This document shows positions 32,868 through 43,883 of a stretch of 45,645 nt of DNA, in pieces. The notes under the pieces are model-generated. The model worked only from the letters and a program-made list of their open reading frames with translations, did not search any database and was not told where the DNA came from. The DNA comes from Ectocarpus siliculosus (lineage: Eukaryota > Sar > Phaeophyceae > Ectocarpales > Ectocarpaceae): assembly GCA_000310025.1 (NCBI GenBank), contig FN649727.1:6544459-6590103 (forward strand). Reading direction: 5' to 3'. The translations under genes were made by a program, and so were the position numbers. Every line of letters starts with the position of its first letter. The first letter of the stretch is position 1.

Positions 32868-33180
32868 GTCTACTGCTCAACCAGCCTCCCATATGCAACC
32901 AGCAGTTGATGTATAGTGGTGGTGTCAGGAGGGGGGCAGAGCGATGAAACTTTGTTGGCGTCAGGAGAGAGGGTGCAGAGTGCAGAGCAACGCAGGGTTA
33001 CCTCTTGGCCATGAGGAACATACATGCGACAAATGAGGGGACGGGGGGCGTACTCTTATGTTTTGCATGCCTTACTGAGCGGTTAGACCATTGACCACGC
33101 GTCCTCGAGAGGACGGAGAATTGTTCCCACAGGACCGATCACCGATGGCCAATCGTTCCTTCCTACTTTGCCAAAGGTGG

Positions 33181-33687
33181 CTAAAAAAAAATCTTCCCTA
33201 GTCTGTCTATCCTAACGATATCCCTTACCGCCTTTTCAAACCACTTCCTACTCCCCAGTACAGCTACCGTCCTCTCCTCTCTATTCCATGCCTCAAACAT
33301 CTCCCTGTACCTCCCTTGTATTTTTCTCAGCTCAGTCATGTACACTTCCCTCTCCTTATTGTACAGCCGACATTCCGCGACTACATGAACACGGTCTTCG
33401 CATTCGAAGCCCCATTCACATTTGAACTTGTCGTCTTCGTCGTCTACCGTCCTATATCTTCGTCGACGTTCTCGAAGGCGACAAATGAGAGGACGGTGCG
33501 ATCTTTGAAAAACCAACGGAATTGTCAAGGTTTTCGACGGCGACCGTGTCGGAGCAACCAAGCCCGGCAGTCTTAGAGCAACCAAGCCGTCGATAGGCTC
33601 GCTTCTGTCAAGGTGAGCCCGCCACGTGTAGTACGGGAGATGCCCCCACAAAACATGAAAAACACGACTTTCCGCACGTGGATACAA
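33181..33687 (-). mobile_element. LINE (non-LTR retrotransposon) 3' coding remnant
   Basis: The minus-strand frame encodes a C-terminal zinc-knuckle-like motif, CEWGFECEDRVHVVAEC, followed by 'YNKEREVY' and a helical Glu/Arg-rich tail. Cys...Cys...His...Cys followed by L-Y--E- is characteristic of the region after the reverse transcriptase in many non-LTR retrotransposon polyproteins. The catalytic part is absent and the upstream half of the frame (33490-33687) is not recognisable, so this is a truncated, inactive copy. The exact ends are unknown. Confidence 0.5.
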
Positions 33688-36016
33688 TGTATGGTCTCAG
33701 ACGCGATAGCAAAGGCAAGCTTCACAAGAAAACGTGCTTACATGAAGCCTGTGCCCCACTCCTATGGTAGTTGTTTACACCAGCGGCAGCAGTGAAGCAG
33801 TGGTGGTGGTAAAGAAACGTGCGCCGGTCTCATCGGCGAGAGGCGTCCTGAAGCAGAGCAACACTACCGGGATGGACTAGCTTTGGACTAAGACAAGAAA
33901 CAGCGTCTTTCTCAACACCAGTAGAATAGGAGAAGGCTGATGCGCCCTCTTGTTTCCCTCTGCAACACGTTTGGAGGGCACGACCCTATTGACGATCGTC
34001 CGAAAAGCCTACACCAGTGCCTCCAAAGCAACCTCACAGCAATTCGGATGCCAATCGTGACCGGTCCGTGTGTGCCTGCACTATTATCGCCCCCCTCTTC
34101 CCCTTGTATGACGACGGAGGGGAGGTGGTGTTCAACGACTGACAGCCCACCCGAACAACTTCAACACCGCGTACGCAACCTTGCCTCAAAAATACGAATG
34201 TTAAGCAGAAAAAACGAAAATAAAACTTGCGCGCGAAGATTCCGCGTCACGGAAATAGGACCCTCGCGCTCGACGCTCACGAGAAAATCATGGACGGCTC
34301 TCCCACGTTCCATTCACCCCATCAGGTGCTGTCAGCAACACCAGCAGCGCTGAGATGTGCCTTTTTGCTGAATGTAGCAGTACGAGGCAAGGATACAGCT
34401 AAATTCTAACCTCGGAGATGCTGGGCTGCTGCTGCTGCTCAACCACTCCTTCTCCCGCTGGTCTTGTCTCGCCTGCAGTTCCGACAAACGATGGCCGTCA
34501 AACAATACTGCATACTGATGGACGAATACCTTGCACAATGTGTTCATTTTGAGCCGATTTCCGCGAAGCGAAAAGCGAAACAAAGGCGGTACAGGGGCCG
34601 TTACGGTTTAAGAGAGAGACCCGTGCCAAGAACGGTCAACTCTCTCTTAGTCCCCTAGTAATGGACGCCCATATGGGGATACTTTTGGGGACACAACACT
34701 CAAATGTCTGTTTACCGCACCGTAGTCACCCTAGGCTCCGCTGTGTGAAACACATATGAGAACACTTGGTCTATCATGCTTGGTGGTGCGCTGTGTAACG
34801 TGTTGCGTGATGCCTCTCCTCGGCCTCTGACTTGCTGTACACCATATCCCAAGCCGCGTGTCCCCTAGGTCGTAAAACTGTACAAACCTGGTACTGGAAA
34901 CAAATGCTACCTTTCTCATTGATCCCTAAATAACGCTAATAGTCAAATATCATGGCCGGCTAGGACAGTAAACATCGACGTAGATGGATATGGAGAGAGG
35001 CAATGGCAAAGCAATGCTTCCTCCGCCCTATCGTTGCATGCTTCAGCACTCTCTCCCGCCCCTCTGCAACTCTGCATGCATTTGATGGATTTCTGCTTTG
35101 TTTCCCTCCATCCGTCCGCAATCGCCCATCCAGCCTAGCTTCGCCTCATTGGTGAGCATATCGCCGTTCTTGGCAGTATTCTCACGTTTGCCGAAATTAT
35201 TATGCTCTGAGTACGGTGGTGGACGTAGGGCTGGTGCTTCTAGGAGCTGATTCTTTTTGCAACCTGCGGCTGAGGTTATATTCTTTTGTTTTGTCTTCTA
35301 TGCACAAGGTGTATGAAGCTGCGAGCTCTTGTGATGCGTTTGTGGCTCTTTTTCATAGTGCTATACAAGCATCCCTCCGGAGCTGTGTGTTTTTCAAAAA
35401 TTCAAAGGAAGACGGATGCACGTACGCACACGCAGCCAAACCATCACGCAGTACAAATAAATACACGTACGTACGTACTGCACCCACGACGGGGGGGAAA
35501 CAAATCAAACAGACAGGTGATGAACGGAAAAAAAAACATCGACAAGCAACGAACTCACGTCCTCAGCGACCTGGGTGCAGACCTACTTGTCGTCACTATT
35601 TGTTTACGTTCATACAACGTCGTTCTATGTTCGGTTCTCCAACGTTCCGACTCCGTGCAGCTGTGCTGTGGGTCGTGGGTGATTGTTAGCTATGTACCAC
35701 AGCGTGTGTTTGCCTGTGCCTCACGAAGGATGAGAACCAGTGAGGAGGTGTAATGATGCAATATGACCAGCCAAGACTCGAGCAGCAGTATAGACCAGCA
35801 GCAGCAGCACAGAGGCACAAACGTGGGAGTCGATAGCAGTAGAAAGACAAAACCAACAAACAGGCGGCGGGTGTTGTTCTGAGATGAAGAGAGGGTAAAA
35901 AATAATTGTTGTGTTTTTCAGGTCTTCAGGTTTGGGGAGTACATATGGGACCGACAGAAGCGATTCGAGCCACAACGGCCTCCCACCTCTTAGATTGCTA
36001 CAGCAGTAGTACTTGA
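33688..36016. other. Gene-free stretch, 2.3 kb
   Basis: I find no supported coding or RNA gene. Short open frames have no domain pattern. A block TAATAGTCAAAT at about 34937 is shared with the repeat in cullin intron 1. Confidence 0.35.
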
Positions 36017-36304
36017 ATGGCCTACCCACTTTATTCAGCGGTTCAAACTTTTCTGGCGGGCGTGTTGTTGTTCCTCCAGCGTGCAGCAAGCGCAACCACG
36101 GAGTGTACAGACGTGCGTTATCGAAACTGCAGTCTATATGGGTACCTGTGGCCTGTGACCAAGCAAGATGTTCTTCGCTGTTCTACCCGCTACTGTGCTG
36201 GAAAGAATGCTACAGCTGCTTCAAAGAATATGCAAGACTCTCAAAGTCGAACATCCGCCTGGAAACATAAGGGAAAAGAACACCCGAACAGCCTCCACCG
36301 CTAA
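36017..36304 (+). CDS. Possible small secreted cysteine-containing peptide
   Basis: An unspliced 95-residue frame starts MAYPLYSAVQTFLAGVLLFL, a plausible signal peptide, followed by an Ala-Ser-Ala cleavage-type site. After it come four cysteines within about 35 residues, two N-glycosylation sequons (NCS, NAT), and a basic, Ser-rich tail. Small secreted peptides with this layout exist in many eukaryotes, but the match is one of general design, not of family. It could be chance. Confidence 0.25.
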   Translation: MAYPLYSAVQTFLAGVLLFLQRAASATTECTDVRYRNCSLYGYLWPVTKQDVLRCSTRYCAGKNATAASKNMQDSQSRTSAWKHKGKEHPNSLHR

Positions 36305-36520
36305 CGACCAGCCAACACATGTATCTGTTTATAAAAGATGACATCTCCGACTGCGATACATTTGTTCCGAAACGCGATTGTAGATTGTATGCCTCTGTAG
36401 ACAGGTCATTCCTTCCCTCCTAGAATCGTACTAGCTTGTCTCTACAACATTTTCTCTTTGAAGTGTACGCGGCTCTGCTGTACCACGCAACATCATCGGG
36501 GGGTCCTGCGGCAGCAGCAA

Positions 36521-37813
36521 TCAATGGGTTGTGATCGAGCAACGACCCACTGCTGCAGACGAGGAAAGGCTGAGACAAACATCCAAACCACGAGAGCACC
36601 GGTCTGTGTCGTCCAGAACCGTGGCGAGTGGTTTCGACACGATGGCGAACGCATGGACAGAAGCAACCACCTTATTCACCCTCCAAAATCCCAACGATAA
36701 TCGGCCTGCTGCAACGAATCGAAACGCTTTCCCACCTGGAGCCAAACTTGCGGCGAGTCCGTTCAGTCTCCTTCGTTTTGTCACGAAGCCCACGAAGGGT
36801 TCCGCACCTTGCTCTAGCTTAATTTCGCCATTCCCTGCCGAGCTCCCACGCTCACGCCCGCCGGCCCTCTTCTTCAATGTATTCAAACCCACCGAGCCGA
36901 CTGTACGGTGGAGAGCGCAGAAGACCTTGAGGCGTTTCCCTGGCTCGCCGTACGACGCTTCTTTCCAACAGTCTTGGTGCCTGCACCTATTCTTGGACAC
37001 GTTGAACGTCCCCTGCGGCGCGTGCCGCTTGCAGAACCGAGGCGTTTTGCTACCCTCGGTGCCGAACGAGGCGAGAGTGGAGCACCCGGAGTGCTCGCAT
37101 CTTTTGGAAACAACGTTGACCATACCAGGCGGCGCGTGCCGGCGGCAGAATTCACCCCGTTTGGTGCCTTCGGCCCCATGTGACGGTTTCGCCATGCATC
37201 CTTGGGTCTTGCATCGCCTGCGAACGACGTTGACCATCTCCGGTGAAGCGTGATTGAGGCAGAACCTGGCCCTGTTGTCGCCGTCTATACCAAACGACGG
37301 ATGCTTTGTGCACCCTGGGTGACTGCACTTCCTGCTGGACACGTCGACCATCCCCGGGGAAGCGTGAAGAAGGCAGAACTCTGCCTTATTTGTTCCCTGG
37401 GCGCCGTACGACGGCTGCTTGGTGCAGCCTTGATGGCTGCATCTCTTCGAACGAAGGTTAGTCATTCCTTCAGGCGCGTGCGCCGAGCAGAACTGAGCCT
37501 GTTTGCTACCTTCGACGCCGTACGACGGGTGCTTGGCGCAGCCCGGGTGACCACACTTCGAAACGTTGACGAGGTCCACCATGGTAGGGCGGGGAGCGTG
37601 CCGGCCGCAGAACTCGCGTTTCGTGCTACCCGCCACGCCGAACGACGCCACTTTGCCGCACCCTAGGTGACCGCACCTGGGGTTCTTTCTGTCGACCATA
37701 GTGTCGTCCTGGACGTGATGGCTGCAGAACTCGGGTCTCTTGCCCGGCGCACCGAATATTGCCTGCTTAGTACAGTCTGGATGACGGCACGCCGCTCTTG
37801 TGTTCTTGGCCAT
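36521..37813 (-). CDS. EsV-1-7 repeat protein with eight repeats
   Basis: From the ATG at 37813 the frame gives 430 residues. Eight tandem copies of the EsV-1-7 motif (C-x4-C-x16-C-x2-H, with a conserved SFG or SYG after the second Cys and F before the third) run from about residue 9 to 307, separated by roughly 12-residue linkers often reading PGMVNV. The first copy has 15 residues between the second and third Cys. The motif is presumed to bind zinc. The family is expanded in brown algae and includes IMMEDIATE UPRIGHT, which controls early filament patterning in Ectocarpus; the biochemical role is unknown. The C-terminal ~120 residues are basic then Ser-rich, with no motif. The frame stays open upstream to an ATG at 38149, which would add a hydrophobic N-terminal segment. 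I prefer 37813 because the added region reads like leader sequence. No intron is needed. Confidence 0.83.
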   Translation of the reverse strand: MAKNTRAACRHPDCTKQAIFGAPGKRPEFCSHHVQDDTMVDRKNPRCGHLGCGKVASFGVAGSTKREFCGRHAPRPTMVDLVNVSKCGHPGCAKHPSYGVEGSKQAQFCSAHAPEGMTNLRSKRCSHQGCTKQPSYGAQGTNKAEFCLLHASPGMVDVSSRKCSHPGCTKHPSFGIDGDNRARFCLNHASPEMVNVVRRRCKTQGCMAKPSHGAEGTKRGEFCRRHAPPGMVNVVSKRCEHSGCSTLASFGTEGSKTPRFCKRHAPQGTFNVSKNRCRHQDCWKEASYGEPGKRLKVFCALHRTVGSVGLNTLKKRAGGRERGSSAGNGEIKLEQGAEPFVGFVTKRRRLNGLAASLAPGGKAFRFVAAGRLSLGFWRVNKVVASVHAFAIVSKPLATVLDDTDRCSRGLDVCLSLSSSAAVGRCSITTH

Positions 37814-38402
37814 TTCTTCTTCGGAGAGCCGGTGATGATGCCGTGCTATAATACTGCTCTCCTCTCGAGATATGTAGTGCCGAGGATAACTAGTGAAGGC
37901 TGTTTGTTGGAGGGATAGGACTGCTGTATCGTGCAGACGTGTGGTGGTAGTGGCGCTGTGTTGTTGTTGCTGATGGACTCCGCTGTATTTGAACAGATCA
38001 TCATGTGCTTTTCCATCCAGCCAGTGAGACCGCAGAACACACACCAGCAGTAGTGCAGGCACGGAGCCCCCTATTGCAACAGCAAGCCCCCTTTTTATCC
38101 CAGGATCCTTCGTGCTGTCTACGTTCAGGTCACTTAGCTCACAGATCAAGGATAGGCATCATCAATGGGTGGTGTGTTTTCCGGGGTAACTCATATCTGC
38201 TCTACATGCATATCTGTGTGCAGTAGCAGCCGCCGCAGAACTCCTCTGCGCGCTGTGCTATTTTTGCATGTCGACAGCCCCCGCAGCGGTAACGCTCGGC
38301 ATCAACAACTGGAACTCCCCTGAAGCGTCAACCCACAAACACAGCACCCTGGCCCTCCGTGCTCCGCGCCTGTCTGGTTTACGTCTGCTTCACAAGGACA
38401 CG
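37814..38402. promoter_or_regulatory. Divergent promoter region, EsV-1-7 gene and plastid-protein gene
   Basis: The two start codons (37813 minus, 38403 plus) are about 590 bases apart and the genes run away from each other. If the longer EsV-1-7 start at 38149 is used, the gap shrinks to about 250 bases. I recognise no specific factor site. Confidence 0.4.
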
Positions 38403-39507
38403 ATGTCACAGCTCCTGCTTGTGCTAGTGCTCTCTGCGGTGGGATTCCCTTCGATGGAGTCGTTCCTGATAACACCCACAACGAGCGCCGCTTGGTTAGA
38501 TCCGCGGCCTGCGTCGCATCAGCAGCGGCGAAGATCAAGCAGTGCGATTTTTCCATCACCGCGCAGCAGATGCAGTAGAAAGGAGGTGCGTGAGAGGGGT
38601 GTTAGCACGCATACCGTATGTGGTTGTGGTTCCCACGGTAGTAGCCGTTCCCATCTATTGGCCGACTTTTGCATTCAAGTGTTGTCTATTGCTTGGTCTC
38701 CACACAACAACACAACAGCAGCCGCACGGCCCTATACGCAGAAAAGCAAATCATTGCAGCTTATCCCTAGCTGCTATCCAGCCGGCTCTTCAGTTTCGTG
38801 AAATTCACGTACGCTTCATGCTGTGTTCCTCTCCGTCCCTCTCTCTCCCTTTCTCTCTTTCTCTTTCTCTTCCTTTCTCTCTCTCTCTTGTACATCGTTT
38901 TTCGCTGCCACCACCCCTTGCACCTCCGGCCTTTCTCTCTGTCTCTCCTTTCACAGCGGCCTACATGCTCCCGCGCAACAACACCACCCCCACTGAGCGC
39001 CACCACACCAGACGCAACGGAAGGGCCGAGCCAACAGCAGCAGCGACCGAAGCAATCGGTTCGGAGAAAAACGAAACGCCGGCCTAGACAGCACGTCCCA
39101 GTAGACGACGTCGACTCACCCTCCTCGGAGGTCGGCGGCGAGATAGGGGCGGGGTTTGTCGGAGATCCGTTCGTAGACCTGATCGCGCCGACGGAGTACG
39201 CCGCCTCCGATGCCTCGGGCGATTCCTCGCGCGACTCAACGCCGTTGCCGCCATCGCCTGCGGGGGGAGCGACGCCGCCGCTGCCGGAGCCGACGACCAG
39301 GGACCGGCAGAGATTCGAGAGGATCATGGAGGAGGTGCTGGAGGAGGAGAAGGAGGAGGAGCTCCCCGCCATCCTCTCCAGGCACGTCGACTTCCTGCTG
39401 TCGGTGGACGTCACCGCCCTGACCAACGACCTCATAAGGTATGTAGGCTTTGCCAGGAGTTTGTTGCGCTCGCGTTCCAGTGATGATGGCGGTGTTGTTT
39501 TCTCGGT

Positions 39508-39538
<31 letters not shown>

Positions 39539-42105
39539 TTGTTGCGGTTGTTGCGGTTGTTGTTGCGGTTGTTGCGGTTGCTGCTGCGGTTGTTGCGGTT
39601 GCTGCTGCTGCTGCTGCTGCTGTTGCCGCCGTTGGCGCCAATGGTGTTTGTTCCTTTCATGGGTGGTCGGTGGTGATGTGGCGCAACACTTGGTCCGATG
39701 CCATTCCTTTTCCATACCTTTAACCTGGATTTTGTCGGCCTCCGTTGACCGTGGGAGCGATGGCGGGGTTGATCCTTGAATTCCCCCCAGACCCCTGCGG
39801 CCCCGTGTGCTGGTCAGTCCTCGGCAGAGAGAAGGAGGCAAGCAAGTCCACCGGACGGTTGAAGCTACAATGAATACACCTCCTCATGCAATAGAATTTT
39901 TCCCATGGGTGTAAGCCAACCTACAATACAACATCAACATTCGCATTTTGCGTGGAAGTGCGAAGAATACAATGGATATATGTGTATGGGTGTGTTTTTT
40001 ATTTCCAGTTTTGGGGACGCGATACATACACACCTCACCCCTTTCCTCCTCCACGCCGTGTAATTTTTCGCTTCTGCGGACACCTTGAAATTGTGTTTCG
40101 TGCGTACGTAGGCAAGAGCCCACGCTGACCCGCGTGAACACTCTCCGCAATGCCTACGAGTTCATCGTGTCGTTCCTCGAGAGCATGGTCGAGTCCACCG
40201 TCGACGTGCAGAAGGAGAACCAGACGTTGCTCAGGTGAGATCTGGCCTGGATGGAGACACAGGAAGGAAAGATGTATTGATGACTGCTGCATTGCAAGTG
40301 TACGTCAGGACCACAATATATGTCCCTGGTGAAGTCGCTACGATTACATGCACCCCGGGACACCCTTCCGTTGCCCCGTTCTTGGAGACATTGGAGTTCG
40401 GGAACACTCACGGGTGTAGTGGAGATACCTGATTTCACCAGCTTCCAAGTGTTCGTGTTTCCCGTAGGAAACACACCCGCAAATACTCGTGCAGCTTTAT
40501 TGCAAGGCAAGAGACCTCAATCTCTCCGGAACACGGCACAAGTTCGAGGTGCTTACTTGTACTAGGGTAGATATTATAAGGCGGGAATAAGCGCAGTCTA
40601 CCCCAGCACGCACGCGTCAGGTGACTACCGCGTTTGTAATCTCTGTCGAAAACCAAGTCTCGACCACTCTTGGCACGAAGGACTGTACGCCCGAGCTCAC
40701 GGGCCGCTCACTACCGAACGTGCTTCCGAGGATGCAGTCCGCAGCTACTGGACGCAGGAGCCCACACCTCCTCCTCACAGCTTCCATCGTGCCCGTTCAC
40801 CGGTTGTTCGTGCGCGGTTTTCTTTCCACCTGTCTGACTTGTCTGTCTGTCTGTCTCTCTCTCAATCTCACTCTCGATATTTGTCTCTCTGTACGTTTGT
40901 CCACCATTGGTCAGGTTGATAATCGAAGCGGCCAAGACAAGTCCCGAAGTGTTCGACAAGAGAATGAAGAACCTGCAGGACCGCTTTACGTTCGAGGTGA
41001 CGACGAATGCAATCGCACCGTTAAACGTTTTGCTCGTGTTAACCCGTTCTTGCTTGTGTTCGTCGTGCGCATGCGAAATTGCCCTGCTGCTTGCGTAGGA
41101 GATTTTCCACCGCACCCCCTGCGCACGCGCACGTAAGGATGATATCTGAAGGCGAGGGAATCATCCAAACTCGGTCCTGACCCCTGGTTCGGAACAGCTT
41201 CTCATCGGATCGGGTGTACACAAATGTGTTCCTGTGAAACGTGGCAGTCATGTAAAGAGCGGCCTTGAGCAAGCGTGGGAGTCATGCACATGCACAAGAC
41301 CAGTGCTTCCCCCCTCTCCCCTGATGCGTTTTCTTGGCGGTCCGAAATACTCGAAGCAAGCAACACGCAACGCCCCCCCCCCCCTTTGCACACGTTTGCT
41401 TTCGCGAAACAAAACGAATGCAACAATATAAAAAGTTCGTCAAGTACTTGGACGGCGAGGTGGAGAGACTGGAAAAGGTGGAGAAAGACATGGCGGAGAA
41501 GAAGAAGAAGAGGAAAGTGCCCGCGGAGAAGGATGACATGCCGATGGGCGGCGACGGCAACGAGGTCCTGAACGTGATCAGGATAGTGCGGACGAGGGTG
41601 TGCGCGCAGCTGGACCTGATGATGGGCGAGGACGTGGCGGTGCTGACGCGGATGCTGAGCTACGACGACCGGTTCATGATGCGGGCGGCGCTGCGGACCG
41701 GTGAGAGACCAAAAGCGGTCTATTCGCAAGCCCCCCACGCTACGAACAAGACGTCTCCTTCTTGCCAACCGTTGTAGGGGGAAAGAGAATTGGGCAGTTG
41801 CTTTTGGGAATGAGGATGGGTCAGACCTGTTGGCTTGCGACAAATCTTGTGGAAGTAATGCGTTGCCTAGACACTGTCTGCCGTACTTGCCCCCCCAGTA
41901 CCTTGCTCGGTGTACGAGAGAAACGCGAGTGACTCAACGACTGCTGCTGGGCCAACGACTCTTGACGAAATATCTTCGGGGGGGGTTTCCTATCCTTCTC
42001 GAACGGCGATCCTCCCCATTAACCAACCTCAGCCGGACCTCCCTACATGTCCGCCTTTTTCTGCTCAAAAGCGAGCAACAACAAGACGCCGACCTTCCCG
42101 CCTCG

Positions 42106-42136
<31 letters not shown>

Positions 42137-42373
42137 ACGCATCTGAAACCCTGCTCTCCCCCCCCAGTCCTCAGAGATAAATCGCCCAAGGAGATCGCCG
42201 CGTTCGGCGCCCTAGTGTCGAAGACTCTCGAGGATGTCGTCGCGCTCGGCAGCGGGGTTGACCCCGTGCTGCGGTCCAAGCTGTCCGACATGTCGGAGGA
42301 CATCACGGCGGTGGGCAGGGACGTCGAGGAGAGGCAGAAGGACAAGAGGGAGCGAGAAGCGGGAGGAGCGTAG
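38403..42373 (+). CDS. Plastid-targeted protein of unknown function, six exons
   Basis: Exons 38403-38585, 38957-39438, 40112-40234, 40915-40996, 41436-41700 and 42168-42373 join in frame to 446 residues. The N-terminus MSQLLLVLVLSAVGFPSMES is a signal peptide, followed by Phe21 (FLITP), a close variant of the ASAF-type cleavage motif needed to enter heterokont plastids. A Ser/Arg/Pro-rich transit region follows to about residue 60. Residues 60-170 are low complexity and acidic. From 'RFERIMEEV' onward the protein is helical and looks like one conserved alpha domain, with 'LVSVDVT-LTNDLIR', 'NAYEFIVSFLESM', 'FVKYLDGEV' and 'LTRMLSYDDR'. The length and helical layout recall the uncharacterised chloroplast protein At4g37920 of Arabidopsis, but this is from memory and weak. 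All six junctions agree in phase; the exon 5 acceptor has a poor pyrimidine tract. Confidence 0.8.
38826..38890 (+). repeat. CT-rich tract in intron 1 of the plastid-protein gene
   Basis: About 65 bases are nearly all pyrimidine, in repeated CTTTCTCT units, and lie 70-130 bases upstream of the exon 2 acceptor (38956). It extends the pyrimidine signal of that splice site. Confidence 0.7.
39506..39626. repeat. Compound (GGT)n and (GTTGTTGCG)n repeat in intron 2
   Basis: A pure GGT run is followed by a 9-base-period GTTGTTGCG array and a CTG run. It begins about 70 bases after the exon 2 donor of the plastid-protein gene, on the G-rich sense strand. Confidence 0.85.
42107..42136. repeat. (GCT)10 microsatellite near a splice acceptor
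   Basis: Ten GCT units end about 30 bases before the acceptor of the last exon of the plastid-protein gene (42167). Confidence 0.85.
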
Positions 42374-43781
42374 GTTGTCGTCGTTCTCATTTCTTTCTTT
42401 TTTTTGGTGGCACACGACCAGTAACGCCTAGGAGAGGTTAGAAGGACAAGAGAGACGTGCTTTTGTTTGTTCTGCGGGCAAACAACAAGCAGCGGCAGAG
42501 AGTTGCGGACGTTCGTCACAGTAGCAGTGCAAGCTGCGGGCTCCCATTGCCGGACCAACAGAACCGGTGAGTGCGTGGCAGACGAGAGAGGTTGACTCGT
42601 GTAAATCACCACGCAGCTTGGAAAATTACGCCGGCCCGTGGGTGCTAGTTGCGAAACTAGGGGGTTGAGGGAAATAAATCGCCAGCAAGGTTGGGATCGA
42701 GAGCGCGGTCCAAGATGCCGAGATGCGCCAGCAATAAGAGAGGGTGGCAAGCTGAAAGACGTGGTGATTGATTGGCAAGAGACTTGTGCCTGCTCTCTGT
42801 TCGCGGTCGGGTAGTCTGCCGATGTGTGGACGTGCAGCAGCGCTTGTTTCGATGCCTCTTGGGGGGGGTTGTTCTTGTGTGGTTGATAGGTAACGCTTTT
42901 GTCGGTGTTCCCCTTCCATAAACTAGACGTGGTGGGGTCTGTGCGTGTTCATGAAATATGGTCTAGCCCGCCGTTTGTACTGCTTTGATCTCGTAGTGTT
43001 TTGTCCAGAAAAAGAATCAAAACGAAATTACAACAACCGTCAGTCCACATTGCGCCCACACGTCGACAACAACAGGGCACAGGCCCAAAAAACACGGAAG
43101 AAAATACCGGTTCTGATTCCTTCTTTCTTCAGGAAGATATTCCTGCCTACCCTACACACCAACTATCGGACGCGGTAAATACATACACCGGGGGGGGGAG
43201 GGGGGAGGGGGGGGGTACATGGCGGGCGGATACAGCGCCACCCCCGAAAGCCGTCTTGCGAAAAACAGCAGGAGAAAACCGCAAGCCGAGCTGGCGATTG
43301 AAAAACCGCCCCGTCCGTTTCGAATAGACCTGAAATACCTCCTCCACACCCTGCCAACTCAACTCGACAAAAACAACCACGCATCGACACAAAAACTACG
43401 TGTACGTGTCCTGCGTGCATCCCAAAGAACCCGGGCCAGGTGGGAAACGCCAGGCTTAACATACCGTGCGAAGGCGGGGCTAAGCGGACCAAGAAAAAAA
43501 TCAGCCATATGTTAACACCTTTACAAAACCGTATCTTAACACCTTACAAAACCACGTGAAAACCACGTAAAAGGAAACACATCATAACCGCAAAGCAGCA
43601 ACACCAAATAAGTGCAAACAAGAACGAACACAGAAAAACAGCGGGCAAAATCATGCATGCGCACACGCACTCGCGGGGTTCATCAACGAAATCACGAACC
43701 ACCCCCAAGCTCGACCGACCAAAAAACTAACCGAGCGGACGTACCATCGGGCGAAAAACGTCGGCCAACTTCAGCTCGACC
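42374..43781. other. Intergenic stretch between convergent genes
   Basis: The plastid-protein gene ends at 42373 and the right-hand coiled-coil gene ends at 43874 on the other strand. I see no gene in between. A short direct repeat of TTAACACCTT with ACAAAACC occurs at about 43511-43555, and a G-rich patch at 43191-43216. Confidence 0.4.
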
Positions 43782-43883
43782 CCGACCAACCGACAGAAAT
43801 CAACCTATCCGTCTCGACCGACCAATAGAATCAATCCATCCGTCTCGACCAATCGACAGCATCAATCAATCGCTCAATCCGTC
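43782..43883. repeat. Minisatellite overlapping a stop codon
   Basis: About three diverged units of 30-35 bases share GACCAA, AATCAA and CCATCCGTCTCGAC. The right end of the array covers the last codons and the stop (43876-43874) of the minus-strand coiled-coil gene. Confidence 0.6.

Noticed and set aside
33070-33150. Possible tRNA-Ser-like gene (TGAGCGGTTAGACC)
   Set aside because: There is no B box, no pairing acceptor stem and no T-arm, so it is only a weak A-box resemblance.
36531-37253. 240-codon plus-strand frame, and the next one to 37666
   Set aside because: They are antisense shadows of the EsV-1-7 repeats, kept open by the repeated codon pattern.
38767-39660. 297-codon minus-strand frame rich in Asn, Ser and Thr
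   Set aside because: It arises from reading the GGT/GTTGCG repeat and the CT tract backwards, and it overlaps well-supported plus-strand exons.
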